DNA from: Dendrolimus kikuchii
Lineage: Eukaryota > Arthropoda > Insecta > Lepidoptera > Lasiocampidae
Reading direction: 5' to 3'
NCBI GenBank assembly: GCA_019925095.2
Contig: CM034401.1
Coordinates: 11,629,338 to 11,693,337 of the forward strand
Length of the DNA stretch: 64,000 nucleotides
A program made the translations under genes and the position numbers. The notes under the pieces were generated by a model. It saw only the letters and a list, made by a program, of their open reading frames with translations, was not told where the DNA came from and did not search any database. Positions 22,913 to 36,489 of the stretch are shown here, in pieces. Positions within the stretch are counted from its first letter, which is position 1. The number at the start of each line of letters is the position of its first letter.

Positions 22913-23490
22913 ATAATAAATGTTAATATAAGCTATCGTCTGTCTATGAAGCTAAGTTATTTGTGCATAAAATATATTTGCTCATCAATTATCACGTCCC
23001 AATTTACAGTTATTATACATTTTCAATAATTGTTTGAACGAAACTGCACTGAGTAGCCAGTGAGGTGACCTTGCGGCCAGTTAGATCGACTAGAAACCAA
23101 CGATTTCTATGACAAGTAACTATTGCGACGTAGTGCATTGCACCCGAACCAGCGCACTGCGAGGAACAATGCGCATTATAATTCAAACTGGTGCTATATC
23201 CGTGCTATCCAAACGTGAGCCTCCATTGTCAACTATGATATTTGTTACACCGGCATTCATTAATTCATTCAATACCCACCCCTTATTTGTGATCAATTAA
23301 ACGTAATATTAAAATTTGTTATGAAATATTCTTTATTCGTATTTAATTCTGTCACACGTAGCTTTATATATAAGAAACATTACTTTTAATACGAGTAATA
23401 TTATTCTCTATATTGCCTTTCCTATCATTATGATCTGGAAGCATTCAGAGACTCGACTAATTAGACTGACATCTTTTAAATTTATTTAAG
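22913..23490. other. Intron 3 sequence
   Basis: No recognised feature. A 63-codon ORF at 23109 is not supported. Confidence 0.4.
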
Positions 23491-24650
23491 GGCCCATTTT
23501 TCAATTATTAGATAAACAAGCAGATAGGGTTTATTCGACAGATAATATAAAATTGAATTTTTCAATTGTCAGTTAGCCTTTATCCGACGAATAACTGAAC
23601 TTCCTGAGGTATAATTTTATCTGCCGTTTTGAGGGATAGATAATTGTTATTCAACAGATATTTTCTAAAAAATCTACAACTTATTGCGATTCTGTTCAAT
23701 TCAACAGTAGTTAATAATAAGAAATGTTACTATTTTTTCATTTGACATGATGAAAGCGGTTTGAATTCAAAGAAATTGGGGAAAATTATTCGTCTGATTC
23801 ATAATCATCTAATACTTTTTAGTTCTTTATTCCACCTGCTTAGATAAGTTTCGATTCGTATGTTTTGTAAAAAATACTCGTAATAAAAAAACGAGAGCAA
23901 TAGCTCGTCTTCCTCCAACGTCTGCTTTTGCTAATCAACATCTATTTCGGGTATATTATCAAGTGCAAGTGTTGCTTGGTAATCAACTAAACCCAAACAC
24001 TAGGGTTGGAAATTAATCGACAATACATCGGAACCATTTCAGAATTTATCTTTATCCCACCTGCACCGGAAAAACTCCTTAAAACATTTTTTTGCAATTT
24101 TAAAAAGGGGTGTTCTAATGCTAAAGCGGCTGCAAAAAAGTTAGATTGTTTTGTTCATTAGTATGTGCTAGTTCTTAAGACCAAGTCCTGCTCCAATGCT
24201 GAATCGCCATCGAGACGATTTGTCCAATATCAGCGAGGAGACATATGATATGGTGCGTCACTGCAGGACAATTTACTTGCACCCAGCAGGAAAAAAATCA
24301 AGAAGAAATATTAGTTGATAATAAATAAATAAATCGGCAGACAAACACACACACACTGTATATCCCCAAATTAAGCAAGTTACGCTTGTGTTATGGGTAA
24401 TATACAACGGACTACTCAGGGGCCAATCCCAGACACCCAGACCATACTAAATAACGGAGAAAATTCGTTTCCAAAATTTACCATACCAGGAATCGAACCC
24501 GAAGCCTCCTCTGCGTTATAAACAAATAATGAATCGGATGAATAATTTTCCCCAATTTCTTTGAATTCACACAGCCTTCATAATTTCCAATAGTAACAAT
24601 TGTTGCTGTTAAACAGTATTCAATTGAACAAAATCACAATAGATCGTGGA
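23491..24650. mobile_element. Degraded DNA transposon with diverged inverted repeats
   Basis: 'GAATTCAAAGAAATTGGGGA' plus 'AAATTATTC' at about 23763 pairs with its reverse complement at about 24547-24575. The match extends to the 'GATTnTGTTCAATTnAA' stretch at 23690 and 24620, making diverged arms of about 110-120 bp. The left flank starts GGGCCCATTTTTCAAT. No readable transposase is left between the arms. Superfamily not assigned. Confidence 0.4.
24310..24520 (-). repeat. Retroposon tail with pol III B-box-like motif
   Basis: It includes (CA)n at 24345, 'AAGCAAGTTACGCTTGTGTT' (related to 7905) and 'CAGGAATCGAACCC', whose reverse complement GGGTTCGATTCCTG is a good tRNA-type B box. It is probably a SINE or a LINE tail sitting inside the degraded transposon. 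Confidence 0.45.
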
Positions 24651-24654
24651 ATAA

Positions 24655-25660
24655 GCGTACCGGGGAAATTTAAAAAACGCGCCAAGTACACTACCCCACA
24701 GGCGGCATGGGAACGGGTGCATATTATGATGAAGAACACAACATTGTCAACTTTTTGAAGCGTTATATCTCAGAAACTGTTAGGGATGGACCGAAATTCG
24801 TTTTACATTCGATTTGACCGAGTTTTGGCAGCTTAAACCGAACTTCGGCATTCGGCCGAAATTCGGTTTAAATGCCGAACATTCGGTGCAAGGAAAAAGT
24901 AAAATACCTACTTGCACTATTTTGACTGAAGTTAATAGAAATCATATCTATCATAACTGTAATATAAAAATTGACATCTATATACTCGAGGTTATTTATT
25001 TTAGTTAGGAACATGGAAACCTTAATGTGCAATGTGATAAAAAATAAATAAAATTAGTTCTTGATTGAGTCTTTGCCTAATTAAATAGACATCAAATTAA
25101 AACAAAAATAAAATAACTTATTATTCCTCTAAGAAACATCAGTAAGAAGTGCAAATGCTTAATTATAATGCGTAACTTAAATTTAAAAAACACGTCTAAG
25201 GGACATCACTAATTATAACTTTAATTTTAATTGAAATAACTTTTTACGAATTAAACATTATGAATTTAGAATTATGGAATGGTGATTTTTTTTCAATCAA
25301 AGGTCTAAAAATCTATTCTTTTATCAACCTACTCATAATTGAAATTTGCTAGAGGCAGTTTATGGTGTAAAAAAGCCAAAAATTCGATGTTATCAAGTTG
25401 ACGTTGTCAACAGGTGACCATGTGTTGCTCTTGAGAAATCGTGGCGAAATCAAACCGAAGTTCCGCCGAATTTTTTGTTTTAACCGAATGTTCGACCGAA
25501 GTTCGTATTCAGTTCGAACCACATACGGCCCATCCCTAGAAACGATTACTCATAGGAGAAACAGTTTAAAGACAATTTTTATAAATAATTGCATGGTCTA
25601 CAATTTTGTCTAACCTATTTTTATGATAAAACTTACCGTTTGTCTAAAAATTGCAAAAAA
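24655..25660 (+). repeat. Repeat G copy, split by a hAT element
   Basis: The left part 24655-24780 (ACACTACCCCACAGGCGGCA, ATCTCAGAAACTGT) and right part 25539-25660 (GAAACGATTACTC, ATGGTCTACAATTTTG) together parallel the uninterrupted copy at 41090-41445 (ACACTACCTCGTAGGTGGCG, TCTCAGAAATGGT, CTATAATTTTGG). The gap is filled by the hAT MITE. Confidence 0.5.
24781..25538. mobile_element. hAT-type MITE (758 bp)
   Basis: Ends are TAGGGATGGACCG on the left and, inverted, TAGGGATGGGCCG on the right. The 8-bp flanks are GAAACTGT (24773-24780) and GAAACGAT (25539-25546): six of eight bases agree, as expected for an old hAT target duplication. The interior has clusters of CGAA/TTCGG steps near both ends, giving extra local pairing, and no transposase. 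Confidence 0.75.
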
Positions 25661-27094
25661 CCCATATTCGCGAAATACTGCAAATTTGAAGTTATACCAA
25701 AGTTACACATTTCAGAAATTATGAAATTCCGGTAAATAAGTATATCGTTTGCGCTGGATAAAATTTGCAAGTGAATTAGAGAACAAGTTTGTAGGCGGGG
25801 TAGACAGGTCAGGTACCGTGCTGGAACGGGTTGCGACTTCGCGAATCTTGCATGTGGGATGTGGGCTAACCACTTCCCCCCTCCCGCTACTACCCCGGTG
25901 CTTGTTTGCTGGGCCACGACCAATCAAGCAATTTACGAATTAATGCGTTTGGCAAATATTTTGTTTTTTTAAAAAAGAAATCCAAGTACTTATTAATTAG
26001 AGGTATGAGCTTTGTAATGCCTATTCCCGAAACTAAAGTAAGTATGGTTACTCCAATTGTCACTCAGTCTTGTTGTTTAAATGACTAATTCTCAATTTTA
26101 ATCCTGGGAGTGTTTCACAAGTAATTTAGGGAAAGGGGGGAAACTATAGATGCATGCGCACGCACGGATGCGTACAAGTTTAGTGGTTACAATGTCGCTT
26201 CCGTTCGAATCCGCCATTCAAACATTATTTGATTAACCAATAAATGCACACACAATTACCCGCATATATGTACCTTTGTTACAGTTAAATAGAATAAATA
26301 TTTATGTCTACGCCAATAAAACGGTTATAACTTGTAGGAAAGATGTTTCATTATGCCATTAAATCATTCCCCTGGTCTTTCAAAAGTATTTTAGAAAATT
26401 GTTGATGTGTTCTGATGTCACAGACAATGCGTCGTTTCCTACCTGTAAACATAAGCATAAAAACCCATTTCAAGTAAGGGAAGCACAAAGTGCGATACTC
26501 GAATTACGTGTTTACCAAATGACACCGTTTCGCCTGCTACATATTCGCGACGATCCATCCATTGTATTTTCATAATATGGCAGCTCAATGGCCCCTAGCC
26601 GTTAGCCATTTGAATTAGTGGCGTGTTAAAACTTTGGACAGGCGTAGGTATAAGGGGAAACGAGGCTAAGCGAGGGGCGGGGTACTGACGCCTCGCCATA
26701 TGTGCGACATCATATTGTCAAAAGTTATTCATAAAATTATTATAAGTTTTACTGTCGTCGAAAATATGATTGATGAATATCGTTTGCAAGATATATATTA
26801 ATTGTAGACGTGAATTTAAAAAATAAATTAGTGGCTGCTAGGAATACGGTACCTATTGAAATTACTTTAAATAATTTGCATTTACTGTTTAAAAAGTAGA
26901 TGAACAAATTCTATGTACAGTAATTAGGAACCATGGTTCGCTTGTCCAAACAATAACGGTGAAATAGTTGTCAGCAATAATAGTGACTCGCTAAGCGTCT
27001 CATTGTGTCGTGGATGCCTGACTATGAAAATGATTTCCGCTTTAAACATTGATGTTCTCTTTTTTGTTCGGATTTCCGGAACAACCTATATCTA
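25661..27094. other. Intron 3 sequence
   Basis: Overlapping short ORFs at 25633-25943 on both strands have no family features. The rest is AT-rich and unassigned. Confidence 0.4.
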
Positions 27095-28710
<1,616 letters not shown>

Positions 28711-29040
28711 TATATATATATACTTTTTATCCCGAATAATGGGATAGTTTCCGAGATAAAAATATATTTGTCTCTCTGTTTCTTATGCTTTTACGGAATT
28801 GCTATTGGACCGATTTGGCTGAAATTCGGTATATACGTAATTTTAATACCGAGGGTGGACAAGTGATACTTTTCATCCCGGATAACAGGATAGATTTGTG
28901 TAAAGGTTATCCCAAAAAGCAGGATAGATTTTGTTTTTTTTTGTGATTTGCCTTTTTCGTTATTTTGGCCATTTTGTAGTTTTAATACCGAAAATAGACA
29001 GATATTTTTCATACCGGGAGACGGGATAGTTTATGATATA
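28711..29040 (+). mobile_element. Helitron-like repeat at the mariner edge
   Basis: 'TATTGGACCGATTTGGCTGA', 'AATTCGGTATATACG' and 'CATCCCGGATAACAGGATAG' also flank the mariner at 60652 (60590-60651 and 61341-61570). Both mariners therefore landed in copies of the same repeat. Confidence 0.5.
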
Positions 29041-29283
29041 GAATGAAGTGAAGCTTCTGGGGGCAAATAAGACTAACATAAAAATTTAATACAAAGTAAC
29101 CTGTATCAATGCTAGCCACTTAAACTAGAGGCAACCACTAGAGTATAACCCGCGGCGCAGCCACGAGGAAAACTATTTTGTTATATTTTCTACTTTAGAA
29201 CATTGTATGGTACTAAAATCTGACATTGTCGTCATCCAAGACTGAATTTTACACTTAATAATTATATTACTTATTAAGCTTCG

Positions 29284-29745
29284 GTGAACCTGCAGCCCAC
29301 CTCTCTACACCCCTTAGCCATTCACACCCATGTTGCCTCTGTCTTCTATGGCATTTTTAGGGGCCCATGCAAGGAGTGGCGAGTCACCGTCTGCCCATTT
29401 TTTCCATGTTCCCTGAACATTGCGACGGGCAGACGTCATAGTCCCCATATTCCCAGACTCCCAGTACCACTAGCAGTTCACCCCAATAGCCCGGTACTTT
29501 TGGACCACATTTCCCACAATAGTCCTACACTGGCCGGGGCTTGTCCTTGGGTACATTACTAGATGGTGTGGACAGGGATAATCTCCGGTCAGTGTCACGC
29601 CACATTTACAATAAATTTGTCAAGGGGCCTCTACGTGTTGGCCTCCCCATGGCCCCACGCAAGCCCTCCAAATCTCCGGGCCATTTTTATGGCCCGTGGT
29701 CTACAAAGACATGCATTATAAATATTACTTACTACTTACACTTAA
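29284..29745 (+). mobile_element. Dispersed repeat B, copy 1
   Basis: 'GTGAACCTGCAGCCCACCTC', 'TCTTCTATGGCATTTTTAGG', 'GTCACCGTCTGCCCATTTTT', 'AATAGCCCGGTACTTTTGGA' and 'CCACAATAGTCCTACACTGG' are shared with 62058-62345. It is GC-richer than its surroundings and has no conserved ORF. It is probably a LINE 3' region. Confidence 0.55.
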
Positions 29746-31200
29746 TTTTATATTAAAGAGCTTTGCTTAATAGTCCTCAATGATTTACATTCATCATCAT
29801 TTCCTAAATTTCATTATCGCTATTTCTTAGGCTGTGACGGAGAACGAAACAAAATAACACATTTGTATAAGTAGTAAGCATTGTAACATTTGTAAGTTTT
29901 CCCAATTACGCCTAATTTTAATTATTTCTATCATAATTCAGGTGATATTAAGCTTAGGTTTTTGTAAATTTCACGTTGAACTGTATATCGCGATGTACTG
30001 TGAAAGTGATTTTTTTATAACGGATTGTTCAGGCTTCTGCAGTTAGTTATTATACTCTGACAGTTGATCGCCTTAAATTGGTTAATGGTCTTAGGCTAAT
30101 CGAGTTTCGCATTTTGAGTGAGAATGGGTCGAATGTGATACCGGTTATCCTTTCTCATCCTTTCTATTCCTGTTTCCCTAACTTTGGCGTATATCCTTCG
30201 GAGCCCACGCTAATTTCATTTTCAAACCTCTAAAAGTCAGCAATGCGAATAGCGAAATTGGATCTATTCTCATTAGTACTTTTTCTTAATACCTTAAAAA
30301 TGAAAAAGTTTTCGAGTCATAACTCGATCTGAACAATCTGTTTAAAAGAACTTTTGTGAAAAGGCATATAATAACACTTGAATGCATATACGGTCATAAT
30401 TAAACTGTTATTTTATAGAAATAATCATGAATTGATGAAACTTTTTGTACGCATTATTATTATTATGCATTATATCTCGAGAAATGACAATCATTGTCAA
30501 TTCTCGGGGATTGTCTTGGTGTTAAAATAAGTAAGCAACCAAATTAGCACGAAGTATATTCATCCGTCGTTGATAAGGACAATACTCCGACGTATATTTC
30601 TACACCAGTAAACAAAGACGGCCTTGCACGACGGTGTCGTATTATTGTATGCCACAACCCTGTGGTTACAGATCTTTTTGAGTTTGTAATAAAATATCAA
30701 CTTTATATGGATTCATTGTATTATATATACAATTATATTAATTACATTTTGAGACGGTCTGCTCAATACATAGGAATTGTAGTGTAGTAGTTTCTATCAA
30801 ATTATTTCGAATTTTCTATTAAGTTATATATTTAAATCGTGGCTTAGGGCACTTATATATATATGTATTATTACAATTTTCCTGAAGAATTTACGATATT
30901 AAGTAAGTACGACTTATATTAGTCAGAGTCAAATTAATGTTTGTTAAATATTACACTGATTATTAAGGACCTATATTTCTCATTTTGAAATTTAAGACCA
31001 TTTGTTACTAATATATCTTACTTATAAATTAGCAAAGAAACCCATTCCCATTTTCAAAACATATCATACAAGTCCTTCGAGACCAATTCTACACGTTATT
31101 CAACACCTTTGGAATTACAAATTTTTATATACTACGGTAACCATGTTCTATCAGGTGCATAGTATGGTATGCTGTACTCGAGTTTAAAAAATATAGAAAA
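29746..31200. other. Intron 3 sequence
   Basis: AT-rich, no recognised feature. Confidence 0.45.
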
Positions 31201-31402
31201 TTTCTGTTTTTTTTATATTACAGGAGTTCAGCAGACAGGCAGATGGCCTACTTGATGGAAAGTGGTTACCATCGCCTATGGACATTTGCAACACCAAAGG
31301 TGCTACAAATGCGCTGCTGCTCTCTTAAGGGAGACTGGAACGAGGTCACTAATGGCCGAACACAACTCAATGTTGTTATGGCGGCATACTCTAGACCAGG
31401 GG
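31201..31402 (-). mobile_element. Retroposon family A copy, truncated
   Basis: Starts with a T-run and 'GGAGTTCAGCAGACAGGCAG', and keeps the blocks up to 'CTCTAGACCAGGGG'. The far half (GGGTTGTTTTGTCGCC onward) is missing, as in 5'-truncated retroposons on the minus strand. Confidence 0.6.
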
Positions 31403-31841
31403 TCTTATATAAAATATGAACAAAAGACCAGAATCCTAATTATTCACATTGATTTTTGAGACAAAAATATTTTTTATTCATTTACATGTTAGTTCAATTC
31501 CATTATTGGTAATAATAAATACATTATCATTGTAATATCCAATAAGCACCAGCCCTTTATCGAAAGGAATAATACAATATGTCTCGGCAGAAGCATTCAA
31601 GTGAATCGTAATTCTTAAATACAACGCCAGCGTACCGTAAAAATGTAAATTATAAATGATGTGGTGCACTTTGATTTCCCTTCAGTCACAGCCCGACTTT
31701 TCTGGAAATACAACGTGGTTCAAGTTTTGACATTATGGCCGATGATAGGGTACTCTCAGTCACATATTTTTAGTTATATTTCTTTGGTATAAATAGATTT
31801 AAGCAAGTTACATAAAAAGTTAAGCTCACTGTTTGTTACAG
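31403..31841. other. Intron 3, distal end
   Basis: No repeat recognised. It ends in the acceptor TTTGTTACAG. Confidence 0.5.
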
Positions 31842-33284
31842 ACGGCCGAAGCAACGTCTCCTACAGTGGTTGTCAACGACGTGCCTGAAGATAAAACTGA
31901 AACCGAAACTAAAGAAAAGACCCCCGAAACACCTGTTACCGAGCCCATCTCAAACGGAAGTAGTACACCAGAATCACTGAAAGTTGAGAATGAAAATTCA
32001 ATCAAGGCCAGCCTCGAAAATGACAAGCCGGAGCCTAAACCTGAACAAGAGCCAGAGCAATTGACTTTAAACGGACTTTCATTAGAAGAACATAAAATAG
32101 AAACACCTGATGTGGAAAATAAAACTGCAGAAATTGTGGAGATCAAAATTGAAGAACAGGCCGTAGAAAAAACACCAGAAATCGCCCCATCTCCTGAAAA
32201 TCCGGTTAAAGAGGTTTGTGTTGATCAAATGCCTTTGATAGAACCCACGCCTCCGCCACTTCCCGCAAACCCTCCACCCTCGTCAGTGGCCTCCTTTGCA
32301 GCCACTACAATGGCACCCGAACTTGCAGACGCTTCGCTACCTAACACTGCTGAAAACGCAATGCTCGAATCACCTCCAACTCCATCTCTTAAATCCGATG
32401 AAGTACACGTTGAACCGTCAATACTTCCTTCTAATACCGAAATTTTAACTGACCTTACTACAAAAGAGCCTACTGAAAATGATGTGGTTCCAATGCAAAT
32501 TGATAAACCGGAAGAAGTTTTGGACAATATCCCTTCAGCAGAAGTCTTAGATAGTATCCCTTCAGTAGAAGTATTGGACAATATTTCTTCGCTAAAAGTT
32601 TTGGAAAATATTCCTACAGTACAAGTAACTGACGCCATTGAAATTGATTCTACGTCCTTAGTAAGCGAAAATAATACTAATACAGATTGTACCAACCAAG
32701 TAGACAACCAAGTTGTCATTATCTCCGATGACAATCAAATCGTAGAATCCTTAATTGAATCTTCACATTCAGATTTGCATGTAGTTAATGTAGCACCTGT
32801 AGATGAGTCATGTCAAAAAGCTGTAGAAAATTCAATGTCTTGTTCGGACAATGACAATGCACCGAGAGTCGCTGAAGATATAGACTCTGTTGAAAAGTCA
32901 GAAATCCCAGTTGAATCTAACGGACTGGAAATAAATTCGAATAATGTGATATCGATCAATGATTCAACTGACATTTTGGATCAAGAGATGAATGCAAAGC
33001 CACATGAAGAGAAACTTGACAATGTAAGCGACTTGATCGAGAATTTATCAGAGGTGGTTGAATGCAATGGAAATGTTGAGGAGAACAACGACAATGGTAG
33101 AACAGGAGAATGCGCAATTGAAACGACATCGGCCTCTGGCACTGTTGTTGACAGTGAGAAAGATTCCATTGCGGAGGAGCAGCTGCCATCGGCTCCGCAG
33201 CTAGCCGAGACGGAGGCGGAAGCGGAAACACCCTCGGCCACGCCTCCACCACCTTCCCCGCCGTCGCCCATGGAACCGCCACAG
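31842..33284 (+). CDS. Akap200: Akap200-like protein, coding exon 4 (large acidic exon)
   Basis: The 481 codons start TAEATSPTVVVNDVPEDKTE and end SPMEPPQ. The chain is Glu/Asp/Ser/Pro-rich and without a folded domain, with Pro-rich patches (IEPTPPPLPANPPPSSVAS and near the end) and a nine-residue tandem repeat at codons 32514-32621. In flies a long alternative Akap200 exon carries the PKA RII-binding helix. A good candidate helix here is DNVSDLIENLSEVVE (33018-33062), with hydrophobic residues at 0, 3, 4, 7, 10 and 11. The donor is CAG|GTGAAT, phase 0. If the donor is not used, the frame reads VNTPPP and stops at 33303-33305, giving an alternative C-terminus. Confidence 0.82.
32514..32621 (+). 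repeat. In-frame 27-bp tandem repeat, four units
   Basis: The units encode EVLDNIPSA, EVLDSIPSV, EVLDNISSL and KVLENIPTV, followed by a fading fifth (QVTDAIEID). Silent differences between units show the repeat is old but kept at the protein level. Confidence 0.85.
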
Positions 33285-34014
33285 GTGAATACGCCACCGC
33301 CCTAGTAGAGGATTAGTGCTCTCCTATTTGGGATCGCGACACGAGCCCGTAACACCTCTTTTAGTAGTATGTGCATCTTTGCCGGCATGCCGGGACCACC
33401 CACCATCAGAAGAGATGGCCCTTCGCGAGTGTGCCCACAGCCTCCCCCTCCCGCTCCTCTCCTTGGCTTGTTTTGTTGCTTTAGCTTTTGATGGGCATGA
33501 TAATAAACGCACATAACTTTTCTACTCAAATTATAATGTTAATAATTCCATTTAGAAGTATCTCAATATGTTCTAATTTGATATGTTATCAAGTTATCAC
33601 CGTAGGTGACGGGTACAAGGCATTACTATCCCCGTAACTTGATGTGCTGCTTTATTAGTTCGTTCCGCTTTGTTCCCTAAATATCACTAGTAACATGTTA
33701 TTGTCATTTTATGTATGTAAAATTTGTAATAATTTCGCACAAGTAATGAATGATATTCAGTAAAAATTAAATTGAAAGGAAACTTAGATTTGACCTGTTT
33801 CTATAAAAATCTGCTTTAAAAAGTAAAAATGTTGGTTGAAAGCTTTAGTAGTGTTTTGCGTTGATTGACCTGTGACGCCAGTAATGTATGATTTAGGGCG
33901 TTAGAGTTATGTATATTCCTAGTATTCATCTTTCACCAATCACTATGACTCGTATAGTGCATGTGCAAATAACTAATATTTACACGAGTTCATAACTTTG
34001 TGGTCTGCTTTCAG
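33285..34014. other. Intron 4 / possible alternative 3' UTR
   Basis: It contains VNTPPP-stop if exon 4 is read through, a GC-rich patch at 33340-33480, and then AT-rich DNA with ATAATAAACG at about 33502. The acceptor TGCTTTCAG is at its end. No other gene is supported. Confidence 0.5.
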
Positions 34015-34092
34015 GAGCCAATGCCAGTATGCGACAAGATGGGCGATTTAATTCCAGAAATACCAGCTGTACCAGAATTACAAACTGAAGCG
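34015..34092 (+). CDS. Akap200: Akap200-like protein, coding exon 5
   Basis: The 26 codons EPMPVCDKMGDLIPEIPAVP then ELQTEA are open between acceptor CTTTCAG and donor GCG|GTAAGT. Both sides are phase 0, matching the other exons. It has no known domain, and Pro and acidic residues dominate. The exon is placed by splice signals and frame only, so this call is less certain than exons 1-4. Confidence 0.65.
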
Positions 34093-34785
34093 GTAAGTTT
34101 AATCAAATCATAAGGTTGTGTTTGACTATTGAGAAATGTGTACAACGGAAACTGTCACCTGGTGGCATAAACCTGAATCTTACACTATCAATACTTAAAA
34201 AAAGATAGATTAAAAATAATGAAAAACAGACGTGTTTTATACCATTTTAGAATCACTATGAAATTGGCAAACTATTTTTTTTAGTTGGTTAGTTAGGTCT
34301 CAATACAATTTTTTTTATACCACTAGAGCTCAAAATTAAGAAAAAATTAATATTTAGAAAATTTTATTTGTTATTTTTAAATTAAACAGTGGCACAAAAA
34401 TGATCAAGTACATTTGGTAGTACAGCTATTCAAGAATAACGCCCAAACAAAACAGGCTGTAAAAAGTCTTAGATTTGTGCAAATGGCTCCAACAAGAGTG
34501 AGCTAAGGTGTATAAATTTTTAAAATTTGGAAAATGGCCGATAACTAGAAAACTAGGACACTTGCTAAGAATAAATTTTGATTTTCTGTTCAGTCATGAT
34601 GTTCCCTATTAGCAGGTAAAGGATTATCCATTAATTAAGCTTGTATATGTAATTTATGTATTTATTGTTAAAATTTAAAAAGATTTACTTAACCTATGTG
34701 AAATACATATTTTTATATATTAAATAATATAATCTATAATATTATAAAAATAGATTGAAGCTATTTAAAAAAATTGGGTAAAATT
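34093..34785. other. Intron 5, proximal part
   Basis: AT-rich, no recognised feature. Confidence 0.45.
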
Positions 34786-36250
34786 ATACGGTCAATGGGA
34801 CACGAAACGATACTTTTAAATTTATTCTGTTTTTTTCGGGATTTACATAAAAACTGCTCGGCCGATTTCGATGCGATTTTTACTGATAGTAATTTTTCTT
34901 CGGTTTAAAATCTACGGTACTTTTCAGGGATTTTTGTGAAATTAGGAGTGGTTAGATTGCATAAAGATTTGCTGATTCCGATACAATTTTATCATTCATC
35001 AATAGTAAACTTTTTTTCTTAAAATATGTGGTACTTTTCAACTGGGAATCCCCGGCATTTTTTTCAGGAGCGGTTCAAAGTGGTTAGGGCGCAAAAAGTT
35101 AGTTGATTTCTGTTAGAACAGTAGTTTACATTCTTTTCAACACACTTGCTCATAAAGTGGCTCTATGGTCACCGCAATTAGGCACAGAATGACACCCATA
35201 ATCAAACTGTGACTAAAAAACATTATAACTCACTAGTGAGTTATAGATTTTTTTTTAAATTTTATCGGTTGAGTTGCTTTGTTCTTAAAAAAGTTTTTAT
35301 TCAAAAAAAAAAGATCGTGTTCTATAGAACAAATAAATTAATGTTCCTATTGCTTGCTCATTTCATGCAACTTCTTATTTAAATAGATAATTTTAACTCG
35401 TACCTGTTTAATAAATAAAACTTTCACTCATATATAACTTTTTTATCTACTAAATAAAATGAGTTTTTGTTGTTATTTTATTCACAAGTGTGTTGAAAAA
35501 CGTCGTATGAATGATACACGTGTGTATTGATGATTACCGTCCTCGGCTCTCTTAAGACCCTCGCCTACGGCTCGAGTCTCAATGGCGCCTCGGCGGTAAT
35601 CACCAATGTTACACACTAGTACCATAATGTACTATTTCAAACGTGGTACTACTTTATATACCGGAAATCGCGCGGGAGTTTTCTTAGGTGAAGTTTAAAG
35701 CGGTTAGGGTGCATAAAATCAGCTGATTCAGATACAATTTCATTCGAATGATAGCTTAAGTTCTTTTGCAACTGCTTTTTTGCCTTTGTCCTGGCTTCCT
35801 AGGAAAATCTGGGCATTTTAACTAAGAATCAATACAGCTAAGGATAAAAAATTGGCTGTATTATTACGGCATAATTAGGTACTACTCGAAATTTTGCATA
35901 CCTATATTCATACATATCCCAGGATTTTTTAAAACTTTCCGCGTTTTCGTAGTTTCGAAACCACTAAATGGTTAGATCGATTTTAATGCGGTTTTCTCAG
36001 GTGTCAAAGAGAAATTATGAGTTGTTTGCTGCGTTACTATCTGCATCTATTCGAAATCCTTGGTAGGAACAGTTTTAGTTGGTTATGTTTTTGGCAACAT
36101 TACCCCGTTAGAGAATTTTCAGGATTCATGCATTTTCATAAAAAAATCTCATTGCCCTACTAGAATATACCTTTTGATTTTAAATATTGGCAAAACAACT
36201 TCGATCTTTGTGACCCTGTCTAACGTGGGCGAAGTCGCAGGCGAAAATTA
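34786..36250 (+). mobile_element. Helitron-like module array with an insertion
   Basis: The modules 'AACTGCTCGGCCGATTTCGA', 'GGTACTTTTCA', 'GGAGCGGTTCAAAGTGGTTA' and 'GGGCATTTTAAC' recur, as in 4640-5450 but on the other strand. About 35115-35645 does not fit the module. It holds a perfect 20-bp palindrome ATAACTCACTAGTGAGTTAT (35224-35243) and 'CCTCGCCTACGGCTCGAGTC', and appears to be an inserted unit. Confidence 0.45.
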
Positions 36251-36489
36251 ATTAAATAATAAACTTATGTTACAATTGTAGATTCTCCAACATGACAGAG
36301 TTCAATTACATAAATTAAATAACGTAATATTTTGCAACCAATGGGACTGAATCATTGTTACGTAAAAATAACAAAAATGTATATAAACAGTGAGGAAAAA
36401 TACATGAGTGTAAAAAGAAAAATCATTTAAAAATCTATAATAATAATATTATACAATTCAAAACATGCCGTGTTGTATATTGAAGCTAT

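Noticed and set aside
25633..25943. Overlapping ORFs of 64-96 codons on both strands
   Set aside because: They overlap each other in different frames with no common domain and no splice context. They are typical chance ORFs.
29284..29562. 92-codon plus-strand ORF
   Set aside because: It lies inside dispersed repeat B. The partner copy at 61868 does not keep the same frame throughout, so it is not a gene.
32225..32734. 169-codon minus-strand ORF opposite the large Akap200-like exon
   Set aside because: It is an antisense shadow of a repetitive, acidic coding exon. Its Ser/Thr-rich composition mirrors Glu/Asp codons and it has no features of its own.
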